A stretch of DNA of 64,000 nucleotides from Psococerastis gibbosa (taxonomy: Eukaryota; Arthropoda; Insecta; Psocodea; Psocidae): assembly GCA_963971405.1 (NCBI GenBank), contig OZ020484.1:17422001-17486000 (forward strand). Reading direction: 5' to 3'. Each line of letters starts with the position of its first letter. Position 1 is the stretch's first letter. The notes under the pieces are model-generated. The model worked only from the letters and a program-made list of their open reading frames with translations. It was not told the origin of the DNA and did no database searches. This document shows positions 12,901 through 28,100 of this stretch, in pieces. The position numbers and the translations under genes were made by a program.

Positions 12901-15900
12901 TATCATTACGTACCACCTCATCGCAGCCCGAACGGATAGTTGGGCTTGGCGACAATGGACTCTTGGGGCTTATTGGGCGCGAAAACTGCTCGTAAAGCTC
13001 GGTTTTCATTATAACAAGTTCCAGGCACTTGATGGGTAACGTGTTGTGGGACATGTTGCGCGAAAGTTTGTAATTTTCCAATATCGTGCGACGTTAGCAG
13101 CATTTTTGTTCACCTTTGGGACTGGGGACTGCAAAATTACACAGTAGTCATTGAAAAGGGTTGAAGAGGGGTAAGAGGGAGAAGAGGGGTAAGATGAGGT
13201 AATGGAAGTTTAGCTTAAGCAAGCTATCGAATAGCTCCCGCCAAAGTTTGGGTGCACAAGAAGGTCTAGTCGAACAAAAACATTTTCAATACAATGTATA
13301 ATGGGGTAATGGGTAATGAGACGATTAAAAGCATTTAACAAGCTGTTTTTTTTTTTAAATTCCTGAGGCTACCAATTTGCGATTTTTATCCATTGAAAAT
13401 GGTGGTAAATACTCGTGAAATGCCTTCTACTAAGTGAAATTAGTTGGCTTCTTAAATCTCAAATGATCGACCAAAAGATCCGAGTCCTTGTAAAAACCAA
13501 CAATTATTAATTTGGCGCCACTTGCTTTGTGTCAAAGTATAGAACAGTAGGTCAATTGCATGCAATTTGATGAGCTTTGAATGAAAGAGTGAACCACAAG
13601 CGGATGGATGGTACGGTCAGTAATTTCAGGACCGCTGTTTTCAACTGTCGTATTCAGCACTGAATTATGGGCATTGGAACTGGGCCAAGTCGAACGGAAC
13701 GTTCAGATCAACTTTGTTCAGCAATCAGCACAATCCGAAGCTCGGAAGGCAGTGGTCTTCAGTTTGTAAAGCGGACTCAAAACATGCAATCACAATACCC
13801 ATGCAATTCATAAAAGTTTAGGATTGAAACTTGTCAATGGAATATTGTCGGCCACAGAGTATAGTAATATAAAATAACAATGCCTTAAATTACACAACTT
13901 ATACACTAATGACTAAACAAAGCATACCATTACAAGTCATCAGTAACATGTCAATCTTAGAAATAATTAACAACAAAATAAATATAACACATTCTCATTT
14001 CGTATTGGTTAATAAACCACACATTGAAACGGGCGAAAACACAAATAGACAGGGACATCTAATGCGACAAATTATGTTTCTTCACCTATTATTTTGTAAA
14101 TGCAGCTCTATAGGGATATGATCAACAATACCAAATTAGAGTTGCTGTAGATGTTGGATGGTTCAGTCATTTTAAGTGGCAACAATGAGGTGGTTTAGCG
14201 GGAATAAACATGTCGCAGTAGGATTGATTACAATTAATGAATTACAAATTAAAACCAACTTTCTTCAAGACGTTAGCCTAATTCAGACAACACACTTTTT
14301 TACTACAATATAATTACCAGAGTCCATGTTAATCCGCTACACAAAGGTTATTAGATAAACTAGTTAATCTTTTTATTAATAATCATGGCACAGTATTTAA
14401 CACTAGTTTCAAGTTCTTGCCATTGCACAGCACAGATTTCAACAAAGAATGACCGAGGCAATGTGACGAAATTATTTAACTCCTCCTTACACAGCCACAA
14501 AAATACATACAAAAAAAAGCTTTCTCAGTATATTTATATTTTCTCATCTCAAATATTATTACTAAAAAGACAACAGTTAAGTGCATTGAGCAGATTTTAT
14601 AATGTAGTTAATCAGTCCTGTGAATGGCCCGCTGTTTGAGAAAGCTTGAATTTCTGACCACTCCCATATATTTACAGCTGAACCTTGTTTACATATACTA
14701 AAAACCACACAGGCTAGAGAGTAAAAGTCAATATTTTTTAGTTGTAATTCGTCAGAGAATCGTTTGATAGTTTACAATAGTTAATATTGACTCACTCCCC
14801 CCGCCAGGCAGACAGGGTTGCTTAAAGCAGAAATGCTGAAAGCAGGCGTTGGAAACAACAAACACAATAGTTAATAAACACATGTACTGTACACCTACAT
14901 ACTTTCGGTTTTGTAAAAGAAATTAAACGGTGGTGGTTTGGAATCCAGTCTTGTCGAGACAACTCTTTGTAAAAATATGTTTCGTCAGTAAAAGCACTTT
15001 GGTGCCGAAAATCCTAGATCTTTCTACAATTCTATACTGCCTAATGAAATCTTTCAACACCCCCTTTTAAAATCCTAGCTACTTTGCATTTCGCTCTGTC
15101 GTTCATCTTTATGAAGTTGAACTACAGAAGGTTGGCTAATTAGTTAACAGGGCAGCAGCAGATCAAACAAATCAGGTGAATTCAATAAATAAAAAATATA
15201 AACAGACAAACTTTGAACACCCCATCATCATTTCTTTTCAATAACATGGATTTTTGAGCCTTAATGACAAGCACCCACGCACATAAAAAACCTACAATGT
15301 CTTTTGAAATCAGACTCAACTAGGTTTGATAGGAACCATCGTGCTCACAAATATGGGACTAGACCACTAGTCCTAAAACATAGGGCCACACGTGTTGTCG
15401 CGTTTGTTTAGTCGTACAAGTTAAATAATGGTAGGGCTTCAGTTATAGTTGTAGTTTAGCTTTAGTTATGAAGTTAGTAGAAAGGTTCAGTTTATCACTT
15501 AATTTAACCATAATTGACAAATTAATGGAGGCACATTTTTATCACGGCTTGAGGACAAGACCAGTCCAACAGGTTTTCATATTGGAAAACATTTTAAATT
15601 AGCAGACATACAATAAAACATAATTTTGCTCGGTCAAATCATTACTATCATACTACTACCATAAGCTTGGTAATAGAGGCTCACAATTTAAGCACTAATG
15701 TATTAGACACGTATGACAGCCCCACATAGTATTAGTTTATATACAGTAACTGATTATGTTTATAATTGTATCAAAGATCGCTAAGGTGGCCGCACACGCC
15801 AACGCCAGCTTTTCCAATCACACCAATGACCCATCACGAGGGTGGTTGTTTTTATGGCTACTTGGTCCGTATGTGGCACCCTTACAAATCACGCGACTAC

Positions 15901-18900
15901 CAAAAGAAGAGTGAACAATTCTCATAACATAATGCAATGAAAATGCATCAACATTCCGTAAGCTACTGTTAAACCGTCCGTCTGATTCACAGAAATTAAT
16001 ATATATGATATATTTATATATTTAAACAAATATTTTTAGAAATAAAATTAGAAAATTACATACAAAGGGCTACTCACAGGACGTTAGAACTTACAAGGAA
16101 CTGAAATGGCAGCTTCACTGAGTCGAAACAAAGATGAGAATAGCTTTTTGGGCATGGCTTGTACAGTATGAACCTTTGAGACACAAAGAGGAAAGGCAAC
16201 AGACTTAAATATCCCACTGTTCGGGTAACCACTTTGCATGGAATTCACAAGAAAATAAAAAATAAATGCTCGGAAAGCGCATAAACCTGATTCGCACAAA
16301 GAATTGAATTTGAAGAATAAGATAGAGTGAGAAATACCTGTTATAAGAGTAGTTTGATTGACGTTGCGGTGATGTATTGTAACCACGTCCTCTGCCTCGT
16401 CCGCGATAGCCTCCACGTCTTTCCCAGCCGCCAAAACCGCGATTTCCTCCGTATTGGTCCACATAACGATCGTTTCTGGAAACACATCTGATAGTAGCAT
16501 CATGCTCCTCACATTTCTCCATCGAATGAAACAACGTTTCGGAAGCAGTTGATAACTATCACATCTAAGAGCAACTCCCACCAAATGAAGATAAAAATAT
16601 GCCAAGTCGAAAAGATACTGCACTAACTTTTGGGTTGTTGTTTATTTATGTTTTATCCTTTTCCAATGCATGGCGGAAGACTGCAGTATCTATTAGATTC
16701 CACTTACAATATTGTGATTAAATTGTGAACTAGTCAGAAATATCAAGTCAGGGCGCATATTTCTTGAGGGAGAAAGGAAAGCATAGAAAAATTGACGGAA
16801 ACCTGAGTCTCCTCCTTGCCGGGGTGGTATGCTGACCACTGCACCGAAATCGGAATGTATCGGTCAAAACCTGCATTAGAGAGCATATACTCGTTGTCAC
16901 TAGAGCATCTAAGTGCGGGGAAACTTGGAAGACACATGCGGCGACCAGGCGCGGATTTAGAAATTTTTCTCAGGCGAGCGGGAGTAGAAAATAGAATTTG
17001 AGAATATATTTCGCATGGAAATCCTACTTTTGCATCATACCATTACAACGAGCTGGTACGGATCAACCCTCGATGCTTCCCAATTTACCTATTAGTATAG
17101 TAAATGAGGAGTGACTATGACATCCATGGCATATAAATTGTCACAGGGGAATATTTAGACCAGAGCAGGAATTTCCCTGTCCTAAAGCATTAGATTGGTC
17201 AATAGAAACATACTTGACAGTTGCAATAATAAAACACCTACCTATACGGAGATCGAGGAGGAGAAAAATATTTCTTTGGTGACTTCGGAGACTTTGAATA
17301 TGAACGAGATCTGGATCGGGAAATTACAAAGCGAGGCGCAGACCGAGATCTTGACCGGGATTTTGACTTTGTTCTAGGGCTGAGCGACCGACGCCTTGAT
17401 ACCGAGCGCCGTGATGTCCTTGAACGCGACCTGAGGGCAGATAACATTCCATTGCTTTATTAAACTGAGCCTAAGAGGACCAAAAATTCGTTAGAATAAC
17501 ATTCGAATTTAATCAAAACATAGCCAATGATAATAACCATTCTGGTATAGACAGACTATTCAGATATTCTACGGGACAACCGTTACATACAATGTAATTT
17601 GACTTAATTTTGGGCCATTACTTAGCCGAAATGCTACATCAAAGTGTGGTGGGATGACATAAGTCGTCAGATTTGAAAACAATAGCTTAGGTACTACAGT
17701 ATTGAGCGTGATTAGATAAAAAAAACTCTTATATTCCAGTACACCAAGACAAAAGAGAACCGTGACGGTTGATAGATAAGAATAAATCCGCAGCGCTAAA
17801 TAGAAGTTTTGCACCATAATTTTGTAGTGCAACTTTACGATATAGCGCCCGAAAACAATTAACGTGAATTGAAACAATACATCATCGAAAATTAATTCAA
17901 ACTATAATTCTATAATAGCTTAAATAGGGCACTAATCGCAATTTCCATAAATCAGCCACTGAACTTTCAGATTTCAAAACAATTTGAATTGACCGAGTCA
18001 ATTTGACGATATTAATTCCTTCAATCACAGCCAGTAATATTAAAAAAAATGGTAAGATGTATATTTCATGTGAGAAAATTTAAATGCTTTCACTTTAATG
18101 TTTCATCTATCTTTCTATCTTTGTTGCTGCTGAAGGGAGCATTTGGCCAAAACCACTTGATCATTCCGTTTTTACAAAATATTTCGAAATCTCTGCTTTA
18201 ACATAAAAGTGCTCTAGTAGTTTTAGTAATTACGAAACAAACACTATTCTGTGCCATCAACAGTTTGAATCTATTCTAAAGTCATGCATTTCACTTAGCA
18301 CCAATTGATAAGAAAAACCAAAACATTGAACGTCAGTCGCCATCTTGACTAGTAAAGAAACAGAACGAGGTCGCGCTGGCCCTTACAGCACTCCAACACT
18401 CGCCAATTAATTTTCATATTCAGGAAAAATAATTCTGTTAACTATGTTTAACGCCTATTATACTGTAGCAGTCTGGCATAATAGTGACTCCGACCAATGT
18501 CGGAAGTTCAGAGGACAGTTGAACCTGAACCTGAACGGATACATTTGTCTGCTGAAATGTTTTACGCTATGCCTATGCAATTAAGCATGGACTAATATAA
18601 AATATTATTAAAAATGTAATCTACGATACGGTAATTAATGCTCTAGCCTTCAGCCGTTTCATGATCAAGATGACGAACACATTACAGCTGATAAAATGAT
18701 AATAATAGTTCAAGACAAACAGCATTTGAGAATAGCTAAAATTAAAACTTCAATAAGGCGGGGTTTCCACATACGTCAATGGTCAATGGGAAATATGGTT
18801 TTGACGTGGTAGCAGACATTTTTAGTATGTCTTTAATGTCTGCTAAAACGTCAATACCACATTTATCATTGGCTATTGACGTATGTGGAAACCCCACCTA

Positions 18901-21900
18901 ATTGAAGTCTGCATGGAGATCATTTAACCTTCGGTTATTATGTAGTAGCTACTGCTGTTGAAATTAAGTTAACATGCCTACCCAAGGGTTAGTGTAAGTC
19001 CAGGCCTCTTAATATGCCCAATTTTTTCTTCGCCTTGTTAAATACAGTATGCTCATGCAGATACTATTGTAGTTCCTTAGAAGCCAGTAAGATAAGGGGC
19101 CCACCAGGCTAACGGCCAATTAACAATTTGTGAAGGGCAATCAATTTAGGTGAGTTATTATGATTTCGACCAGATTGACTGTGATACAGCATGGTAAGTT
19201 AATTAACAGTTAACTCAGTGAGCATTTTGTAGTACTGACTTCGAACGCCCCACTGTCCTACGAGCCATGCACCGAAAACTACGCATTTTATCCCAAGCAT
19301 ATAGTAATACTATAACAATATTCAGTTAACAATCTCATCATATCCACATTTCCAGTCCATTAGACCAGGGGTTCCCAAACTTTTTTCTCTGTGGACCACT
19401 AGATTATTTTAAGACTTTCCGTGGACCACCATGGCTGTGACTGGAAAATCGTCAAATTCTAGGACCAAGATCAATAGCTTGTGCCTACAATTACGTGCTA
19501 ATATTTGATAAAATGTTTAGGACTAGTATCGGTTGGATTTTTTAGTTCAGTGCCAAGACTTACTGCATTTTACTTCAAATTTCCAATAACTCAGCTGTTT
19601 CATTTTCTTATTCCTTACTTTGGTCCGTGGACCACCTGATATATGTCTGTGGACCACAGTTTGGGAACCCCTGCATTAGACAGAGAGGAGTCAAGAAAAG
19701 TCCCTATTACCAACGATTTCAATTTTCCAATTTCTTCCAATTTTCTTGAGCAGCGTCCACAGCAGCGAAAACTGGGAAAGAGCATGCGCATTTGGAAGAA
19801 TAATGTAGGAATGTTGAACTGTAATATTACCTAGATCGATTCGGAGAATAGGATCTACGGCGCCCCGCAGAAGGCGATCTCGATCTTGATCGGACGTCTT
19901 GTCTCCGATTCCCGCGCTCTTCTTTCTCTTTCATCCACGCCATCCACGCGGTGTAATCATCCTCCCTGCAGAGACTGACAACAATTAAATAAACAAATAC
20001 CCACGCATCGCTATGAAGGGTTTGAAATATAACTTTATTAAAAAATCTACTCACTTTTCGTTAGAGTTGAATGGAGGCATTCCAGGACCTGAACCAGGGC
20101 CCGGGCCGGGACCCATCATGGGGCCGTGATGGTATGGTGGCCGCCCCCGACCTCTAAATGATTGCATAGGCTGTCCCATGCCCATTCTGAAATAACAGGC
20201 CAAATTTAACACAAATACAATCTACTTTAGTGAGTTAATAATAATAATAATTGTGGGTCCTTCATTTGTTAATTAAGAAATAATATGAAACTATTTTCTA
20301 AAGGCTTATCAAAACAGCCATTAGAAGCACTGGATCATTTGTAATTTGTATGCTTTCCATTTCCAATTAAAAGGTTTGTGTTTAAATAATGGAAGTAGAG
20401 ATTGAGCAACTTACGGCATTAATGGTCCAGGTGGAGGGTACCGGGGATCATAACTTGGCGCCTGGTAGCCGTGGTGAGGCATATTACGTGCATATGGATC
20501 ATACCGCTCGTCAACTGTTGGAGTGCCAGACCTGTCTTCGCCACTAGAAACACACTCACACAATTAACAAACAGTTCTGTTAGCAAAACGCAATTAATAT
20601 TCTATCAAAAGTGTCTAAATCCATGTTAAACCACTTCGTAGGAGTAATTATTTATTGTCAAGTCGGTTCGACCTTATACTTATTGCAACCCAGTTCGCTT
20701 CCTATACCTGAAGTTTCTCATTGTGTCCCTCTGGTAACACCTTTCCTTAACTCAGGAAGCTGTCAGCCCCTGAACCAAGTCCTATTTTTGATTTTTTGCT
20801 ATTTAACAAAGGGTTAGTTGGACTTACACAAAAATATAAAATAGAATAGATGGCGTCTAGCCATAAGCTAAGTAGGTCCGATATTAATCAAGGGAAATGG
20901 ACTTTTTGCTGTCCATCATAAAAAATAAAATTGCGGCAAATTAAGAAGAAATGTGCAATTCAGCAGGCAGGCTTGCCATCAGAACCAGAGAAGTAAGTTT
21001 CTACGCACTTAAATCGCAATCTAAATAGCTTTATTATGACTGTGATTAGCTTATGACGAGAATCTCCAAGCTCAATCTCATTTTTTTTTCAGTGGACTCG
21101 TAGTGCAAACAACTTATTAATTGTAAGACCAAATTGGAGAAAGGGAGGAAATCAGGAGTTTATCAACTGGACAGTAAGGATTGTCGTAGTTTCTCTGCTG
21201 GGCAAACAGGAAGGTGAATTAAAGAACGAATAGCGAAAGACAGGCGCCGAGTAGGAAAACTTGACCCTCTGTCGACCTTGGCCCAATATGTAAACTGCTT
21301 CGACTTTGATTTTGCATATTGCCAATAAAGGTAGACTACTTGATAATTTAGAAACTATGGAGATTTAAGAGGCTATTGCTCAGTTCTCCTTTGTTGACAT
21401 TACCATTTTAAATGTTTAATACTACCGTACTGTTATGGGTGTTTTGTTAATTGTATACCATGTTTCTACTGTATCTTGAAAAAGAGCGAATGTTCTAGCT
21501 TGCATACTTTTGGGTGTTGTTTATTTTCTTGCATTTGACGATGCGTGAGCGTGACTATAACGTAAAACGACACAAAGAACTTTATTTTTTTACCATGACG
21601 AACTACTGTTAAACTTTAACGTACGACAAAGCAAAGGAAGCCCTATTTCGAGCGAGCGCCAAACTGCGTCTGTATTTCAAATGTGTTGCAAGTTTGGTAT
21701 TGTATAGATACCTAGGTAATAGTTTGGCTGTAAACAGGAACTGAGTAAGTACATGATTAGTGTTTTAGTCAGAAGTTATATTTGTTAAGGCGATTTGACC
21801 ATGTTGGAGAAATTAATTAATTCTATCAAGTTGACTTGTTATTCGTTGAAAAATTTGGAACCAACTACAAGGTATTTATAGAAATCTACATACTGCATAT

Positions 21901-24900
21901 ATGGTGTCATATGACGAGGAGGAAAAGCACCTAGTCCAGGCGGCATGTTCATCACTGTATTTGGAGTTGGGCCAGACCCAATAGGTTGAATGGCATACAC
22001 CGCCTTTTCTTGTTCATGCCCTCCATCTGCAATAATATATTTATCCAATTTAAGAAGCAAAAATGGAACAGCTCAATTAATATCAAATACTCCTTTCAAT
22101 AAATGAACCTTTATCGTATAAAAATCCATAGTAAATGACGTCAAAACACAATGATTTGATTGGTTCAGCGCAAGCATTTTCCTACACGAAACCATACGAA
22201 CAAAATTGGTGCCAATAAAAATTCTCAGTGAGGACACAATGAATAAAAAAGGTCATTACTATAATAGACTTCCCAATATTTTGCATCTTAATTTGTGGTT
22301 GTGATCAAGGAAACCCTCACACTTCCGACTCTCGATATGGAGGCGATTTCTGCAGCCTGATCGAGGCGATTATAATACCGGTATTTATTAAATCCCCTGG
22401 TAATAAAAATGTAAACAAGATAATTTTATAATGGAAAGTGCTATTCAAAATTTGTTTGTTTACAGTTAAAATCCTAGGGTATTTATTTAACCCCTGTATT
22501 ATAATCGCCTCGATCAGGCTGCATATGTTCACTGAGGATGTTTGTAATTTTATTTTTTATGTTAATGAATAAGTTTTCATTTTTACATAAGCTAGTAAGT
22601 ATGTATTTATCGTTTTATTTGCTCACTAGCATGCCATGAGAATGTTACTTGATTGATCTCAAAGGTGTGTTGTTTCTAACGCCTGCTTTCAGCATTTCTG
22701 CTTTAAGCAACCCTGTCAGCCTGGCGGGGGGAGGGGAGTGAGTCTGTTTGTTAACTTGAGGCACCCTAAGGGCAGACTCTTTCACCTCAAAGGTGTGCAT
22801 TGTGATTTCATAATTTAAGGCTATACCACTGTCGGGTGCAGGATAAGGAAACTCTTCAGGCTCTATATAAACAGGGCGTGATTTTGTGTCCCAGATCTCA
22901 GAAGATGAAACAATGGACTCCCTGACACGATGCGGTTCATAGCCTGAGTCATTTTCTTACCCCTTGCACAATAAGGTTAGATAATTACCACGCGACTTGT
23001 GCCATCCATTCCCTCGGTCACGACGAGAGTCAATCTGAGGACATAAAAAATAAATAATTATACTAGTAGAAATAACTGGAGACAGATTTACAATAGACTA
23101 ACACTTAAATCAATAAATCCATTAAGTTTCATAATAATATGTATTCACTCACATTTTCCTTATCCCCATTCTCCAAGTTACGAACTGGTGAATGACGTTT
23201 ACATTTCTTGTCTTCAGAGCCTGGTTCATTTTTGTCGTCTGGAAAATGAATTGATAATACGACACGTCATTTTTCATTTGTGCATAAATTTTATGGCAAG
23301 AAACATCATTGGCTGTCGAAGCTTTGAAACTGACTAGTGGACCCTTTAACGCAGTGACTTCGGGAACAAATTAGGCTAGCCGATTAGCTAAGTTACAAAC
23401 AAATTGGCTACATTGAAAATAAACCCCTCAGTATAATATAAAATGACACCATGACGGGCTCGTAAATAAAAACCCTTATTAAGTAACTAAAATATGAGTG
23501 TCACAAACCTTTTAGTATAGAAGCATTTTTATCATTTTTCTCGACTGCTAAATCATAAAGGCTGTTAGTCACTTCATCCGGCTTACGCTCAGATTCAGGA
23601 GACTTATCTTTCTCCTTTTTCTTTTCTTCTTCAACAGGTTTGGCTGGAGCTTCTAAAAATCAACAAAATTGTTAATTTGACATTTGAATGCCTTTGTTTA
23701 TCTTCAAATCTACAAAACAAGTCAGAAAGGTAACCAGTTCAAATGGGAAAGATGACTTTAAGACCAGAGATGGCAAAACTGATTAAAATTATCGTTAGAG
23801 AACAGTTGCTGTGAGTGGGAGTTACTAAAGGAATCAACATTCAATTTCATTGCTTTTATATTGTTTTGATTCTTTGGGGCACTATAATATCTGTACTTGG
23901 TACTCAAATACGTACATGTAACAAGGTTTTAACTTTTGACACGATTCGGCAGCTATATTCCTAAAAATATGTGTTTCATTTGTCATCCATAAGTTCCAAA
24001 TTTTAATTAAAGTAACCAACGTTTTAACAGCAGTCAGTTGATTGAACAAAGAATCAACTCTGATCAGTTGTGGTCGATCTAAAATTGAGCCCCCGTTTCA
24101 TAATTATATATTTATATGTTCGTCACCTTGACCAGGAGGAACTATAATTGAGCTCCCGTTTAGTAATTAAATATTTATAATGCTACTTACCTTGACCAGG
24201 AGGAACGAAGTCAGGGAGAGTAGGCCTCTTCGGGCTCTGTCCTTTTGGGGGAAGAGGTTTTTTAACGTAACCCGTTTGGTTCTTGAAACTATTGACACCA
24301 TTACGGAGGTAGCGGTTTGGAATAAGAGAATCCGGAGAAACGTCTTTCTCGTTACATTCGGGACATTCGGCATCATCTGATTCAACCAAAACTCCTCGAA
24401 TACCTATAAATTTTGAAAACAATATTAATATACAAATCCTAGCTAATTAATTTGACAATGTAACAATCATATCTATAAAAGAAAGTTTGAAGCCTTTGCT
24501 ACTTTTCATACGGCCCTTTCCATCGCTTACAATAAAAGTTCAGCTACTAATTCTGAAGCTATGTCAAATGGTTCAGGACAGAATATAATACCCGTATTTA
24601 ATAAGACCAGCCTACATTGTAAAATATAAATAAATAACCTATAGTAATAAAATGTAAATTTCCATTAATTTATTCAAACCATTTGTCTCTACATTCAATT
24701 TATGGTACATTGTTGCACACCAATAACTTGTCACATTTTTGTGGCGGTTAGACTATTAAATTTTACTTGCTGTCTGTGGTTTTCGAATGAGCACCTTTCT
24801 TGATGATGAGCTGTCGGGGTTGGTGCATTTATAAGCGCAAAGGGGACGGAAATAATAATAATAATAATCTTTTTTTCTTTCTATCTTTTCCTTGTCCAGT

Positions 24901-25110
24901 ATTCCCTGGACAAGGAGCATATATTACAAAAATACAATACATAATAATACCATCCCGCATCCCCAAGCTATCGCTTATTTGGGACAAAAGACTCATACAG
25001 TGCTGCTAAACAAGGCTTAATCATTTATTTTTGTTATTTATTTATAATGTTTAATTTATTTTTATTTTTATTTTATTTTAACTTGTTATTTTAATGCCAG
25101 TTTTTATAAT

Positions 25111-25163
<53 letters not shown>

Positions 25164-28100
25164 GGACACTCAACTAGGAAGGCCCGGGACAGCCTGCTTT
25201 ACATGCCCTTCGAAACATGGCCAGAAAATGTAGGAAGTGTAGGACTCGAACCAACAACCTTTCGGGTGAAAGTCTGAGTCCGTACCACTAATCTACATGT
25301 CCTGACGGTAAGGCATGACAACAAATCAAACCCGGCCACCTGACCACATGGGTCAGTAAAAATGAACACATGTAAACTTACATTCGTCACAAAAAGACGT
25401 TCCACAACAGGGCACCATAACGGCATCGTGGAGTAAATCCTTACAAATACCACAAATAAGATCTTCAGGGATCGGCGTTGCTTCCACAGGCTTCTCCTTT
25501 TCGGCCAAAAAAGGAGGCTTCTCAATTTTCTTCTCCTTATAAACTTCACTGAAAGAAACATGAAGTGATCAAAAGGGTGAAATCGGAGGTGGTGCCACAA
25601 AACGACCGAAATTGGTATGTCAGCAAGTGGAATCTTAATTTCACTAGGAATGATGCAACAACATCGAATTTACCACGACTTATTCCTAATGTGGTAGTAA
25701 TACGAAATACATGCTTTACGAAGTAACGAAAATGACTTACTTTGAATAAAATTTATAACCAACGATAACAGAATAGAAGGCGCCTAACCATAAGCTAAGC
25801 AGTGCAGGTAACGGAAAACGTAGGGGGAAATGTCAAAGGAAAAATGTTCAGGTTGTAGGGTTGCAACATAAAACAAGAAAATTGCGGCAATTGAAAAACA
25901 AATGAATAATTCGACAGGTTGGGCAGACAATAAAATTCCGGTGCACTTGACCTGCGGTCTATGGCCATCCTAGTTGATTTTGACTGTACTGGGTTTATGG
26001 CGAGAACCTCTCCCTTAGGCGGGGTTTGCACCGACCTTTTTTTACTACTGCTCAGTATACATTACAAACTGCAAAGTGCACGCATAGTACACGTATCCAC
26101 TATACATACATCATGATGAATAAATCAATAAGTCTCCTCGATTTAACGAGTTCCCCAGTCCACATTCCTAGAGAGTCTACAGGTGAGGAGACCGCGCCAA
26201 AAATTCCGTCACATCTGTCAAACATGGCCAATGTGATGGCCCTAGAAAACCTGGAGGAAGAATGCCAGCGCCTAAGACTGGAAAATTCTGTTTTAAAGCA
26301 TAGAATAGAGCAGTTGACATCCGGCACGGCTCCCTTCCGCGTACCAAGGAAGCGCAGTGTTAAAGATGCAGCGACATCCACTGACCCCCAGGTGAAGACA
26401 CCCTCTCAGGGAAAAAATACTTCACAGCCAGTCACCAGTAGCAAGCCAGTCACCAGCCGCAAACCAGCCTCACAACCAGTCACCAGCCACAAGCCAACTT
26501 CACAACCAGCCATCAGTCCACTGTGTACCACGACAAGGCAAAAGCCCCCAAGCAAACCAAGCAAGCCACTGCCTGACGATGCTGAAATTCTTATAATAGG
26601 AAGCTCCCTCCTTAGGCACACTGATAGGTTTATAAGTCTGAGACAGGCATATGTTGCCGTTAGGCCAGGTGCCACCATACTGTCAATTAAATCTGAAATT
26701 GAGTGTCAACCTATCAACAACAAAGTTCGCCTAATTATACTTCATGTCGGTGGAAATAACTTAAAACATGAGACGGGTGACCACGTGGTCGGTGACCTAT
26801 GGGAACTTGTTGAAATGGCAAAGACCAAATACCCTAAGGCTAACATTGTTGTTGATGGGATTATTATTAGGAAGGGTCTTAGCAGTCACTACGTAAACAG
26901 AGTGAATGAAAGTATAAGGTGGATGACCCAGTGTCATAATGTTTCCTTTGCTGACCCAAATATTGTTATTGATGAGAGCCATCTAGGTAACGACGGTGTT
27001 CACTTAAACCCCGATGGCATTAGAAAATTTGCTGCGTTTTTAAAAAACTCATTAAGCCTACTGCGCAACAAATCTTGGGACTAGAACGCAATTTAAATCC
27101 TAATTCCAAACTAACCCTAGTTTTTTTGAATGTCCAATGCCTTAGAACAAAATTTGATCTGGTAGAAAATTACTTAAGCAACAAAAACCACAATCTGCTG
27201 TGTATTAGTGAGCATTGGCTCAAGAGTGAAGAGTGTGATTTCTACCAAACCACTTCAAATCTGCAGCTAATCACTGCATGGTGCAGGAGTGAAAAGGATA
27301 GAGGTGGAACGGCCATTTATGCAAGCAGCGACCTATGTGTCAGGAAATTGGACGCCAACCGCTTTTGTTCAGAGCAAAACTTAGAAATGTCAGCCATTGA
27401 ATTAACCGATTTGTCAACCCTGGTTGTTTCTCTGTATAGGTCACCTAATGGATCTTTTCCAATTTTTTTAAGCAACTTAGACTCATTCCTCTCATCACAA
27501 AGTGGTAAGCACAAGACTATAATCCTAGGGGGGGATTTTAACGTACACTTTAACACTTGCAGTAGACACGAGATTGATCTCACAAATTTATGCCGAAGTT
27601 ATAATCTTTTTTTGACGAATCGTGAGCCGACAAGACTGGATAATTGCATAGACAACATTTTTACAAATCATACTGAGTTTACTGTTTCTGTATCTGATCC
27701 TACTGTTGCAGACCATAAAGCTGTGGAAATGTCATTAAACTTCTTTAAACCAGAGTTACGCGTTCCTTCTTGGTGTGCCAATTACATATCTACAACCAGG
27801 AAAGTAGACGAAAATAATTTTCATATTCTTATCTCGCGACTCAATGAAATAAACTGGGATATTGTAATAGAAAATGCTCATCCAACTGCTGTTAGTAAGT
27901 TCACTTCTTTTTTCAATGTATTAACCGACATTTTTAATAAAACCTTCCCCCAAAAACACATACACACGCCTCAGTTAGTCACAAAGAAAAATCATAAGCC
28001 GCCAAAAAATCCATGGTATACCCAAGACCTCAGAAATATTAAGGAATATCTGCTAACGTTGAACTATAGGTTTAAAGAGACCCTAGATACTGATTCCAAA

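Noticed and set aside
12875-13103. Minus-strand open stretch with SPKSPLSPSP, considered as an extra RBBP6 exon in intron 14.
   Set aside because: Exons 14 and 15 already join in phase with a 2-nt carry. Every acceptor I tried for this stretch led to a stop or the wrong phase.
25107-25162. Possible CRISPR-like regular repeat.
   Set aside because: It is a simple trinucleotide microsatellite attached to a SINE, and the genome is eukaryotic.
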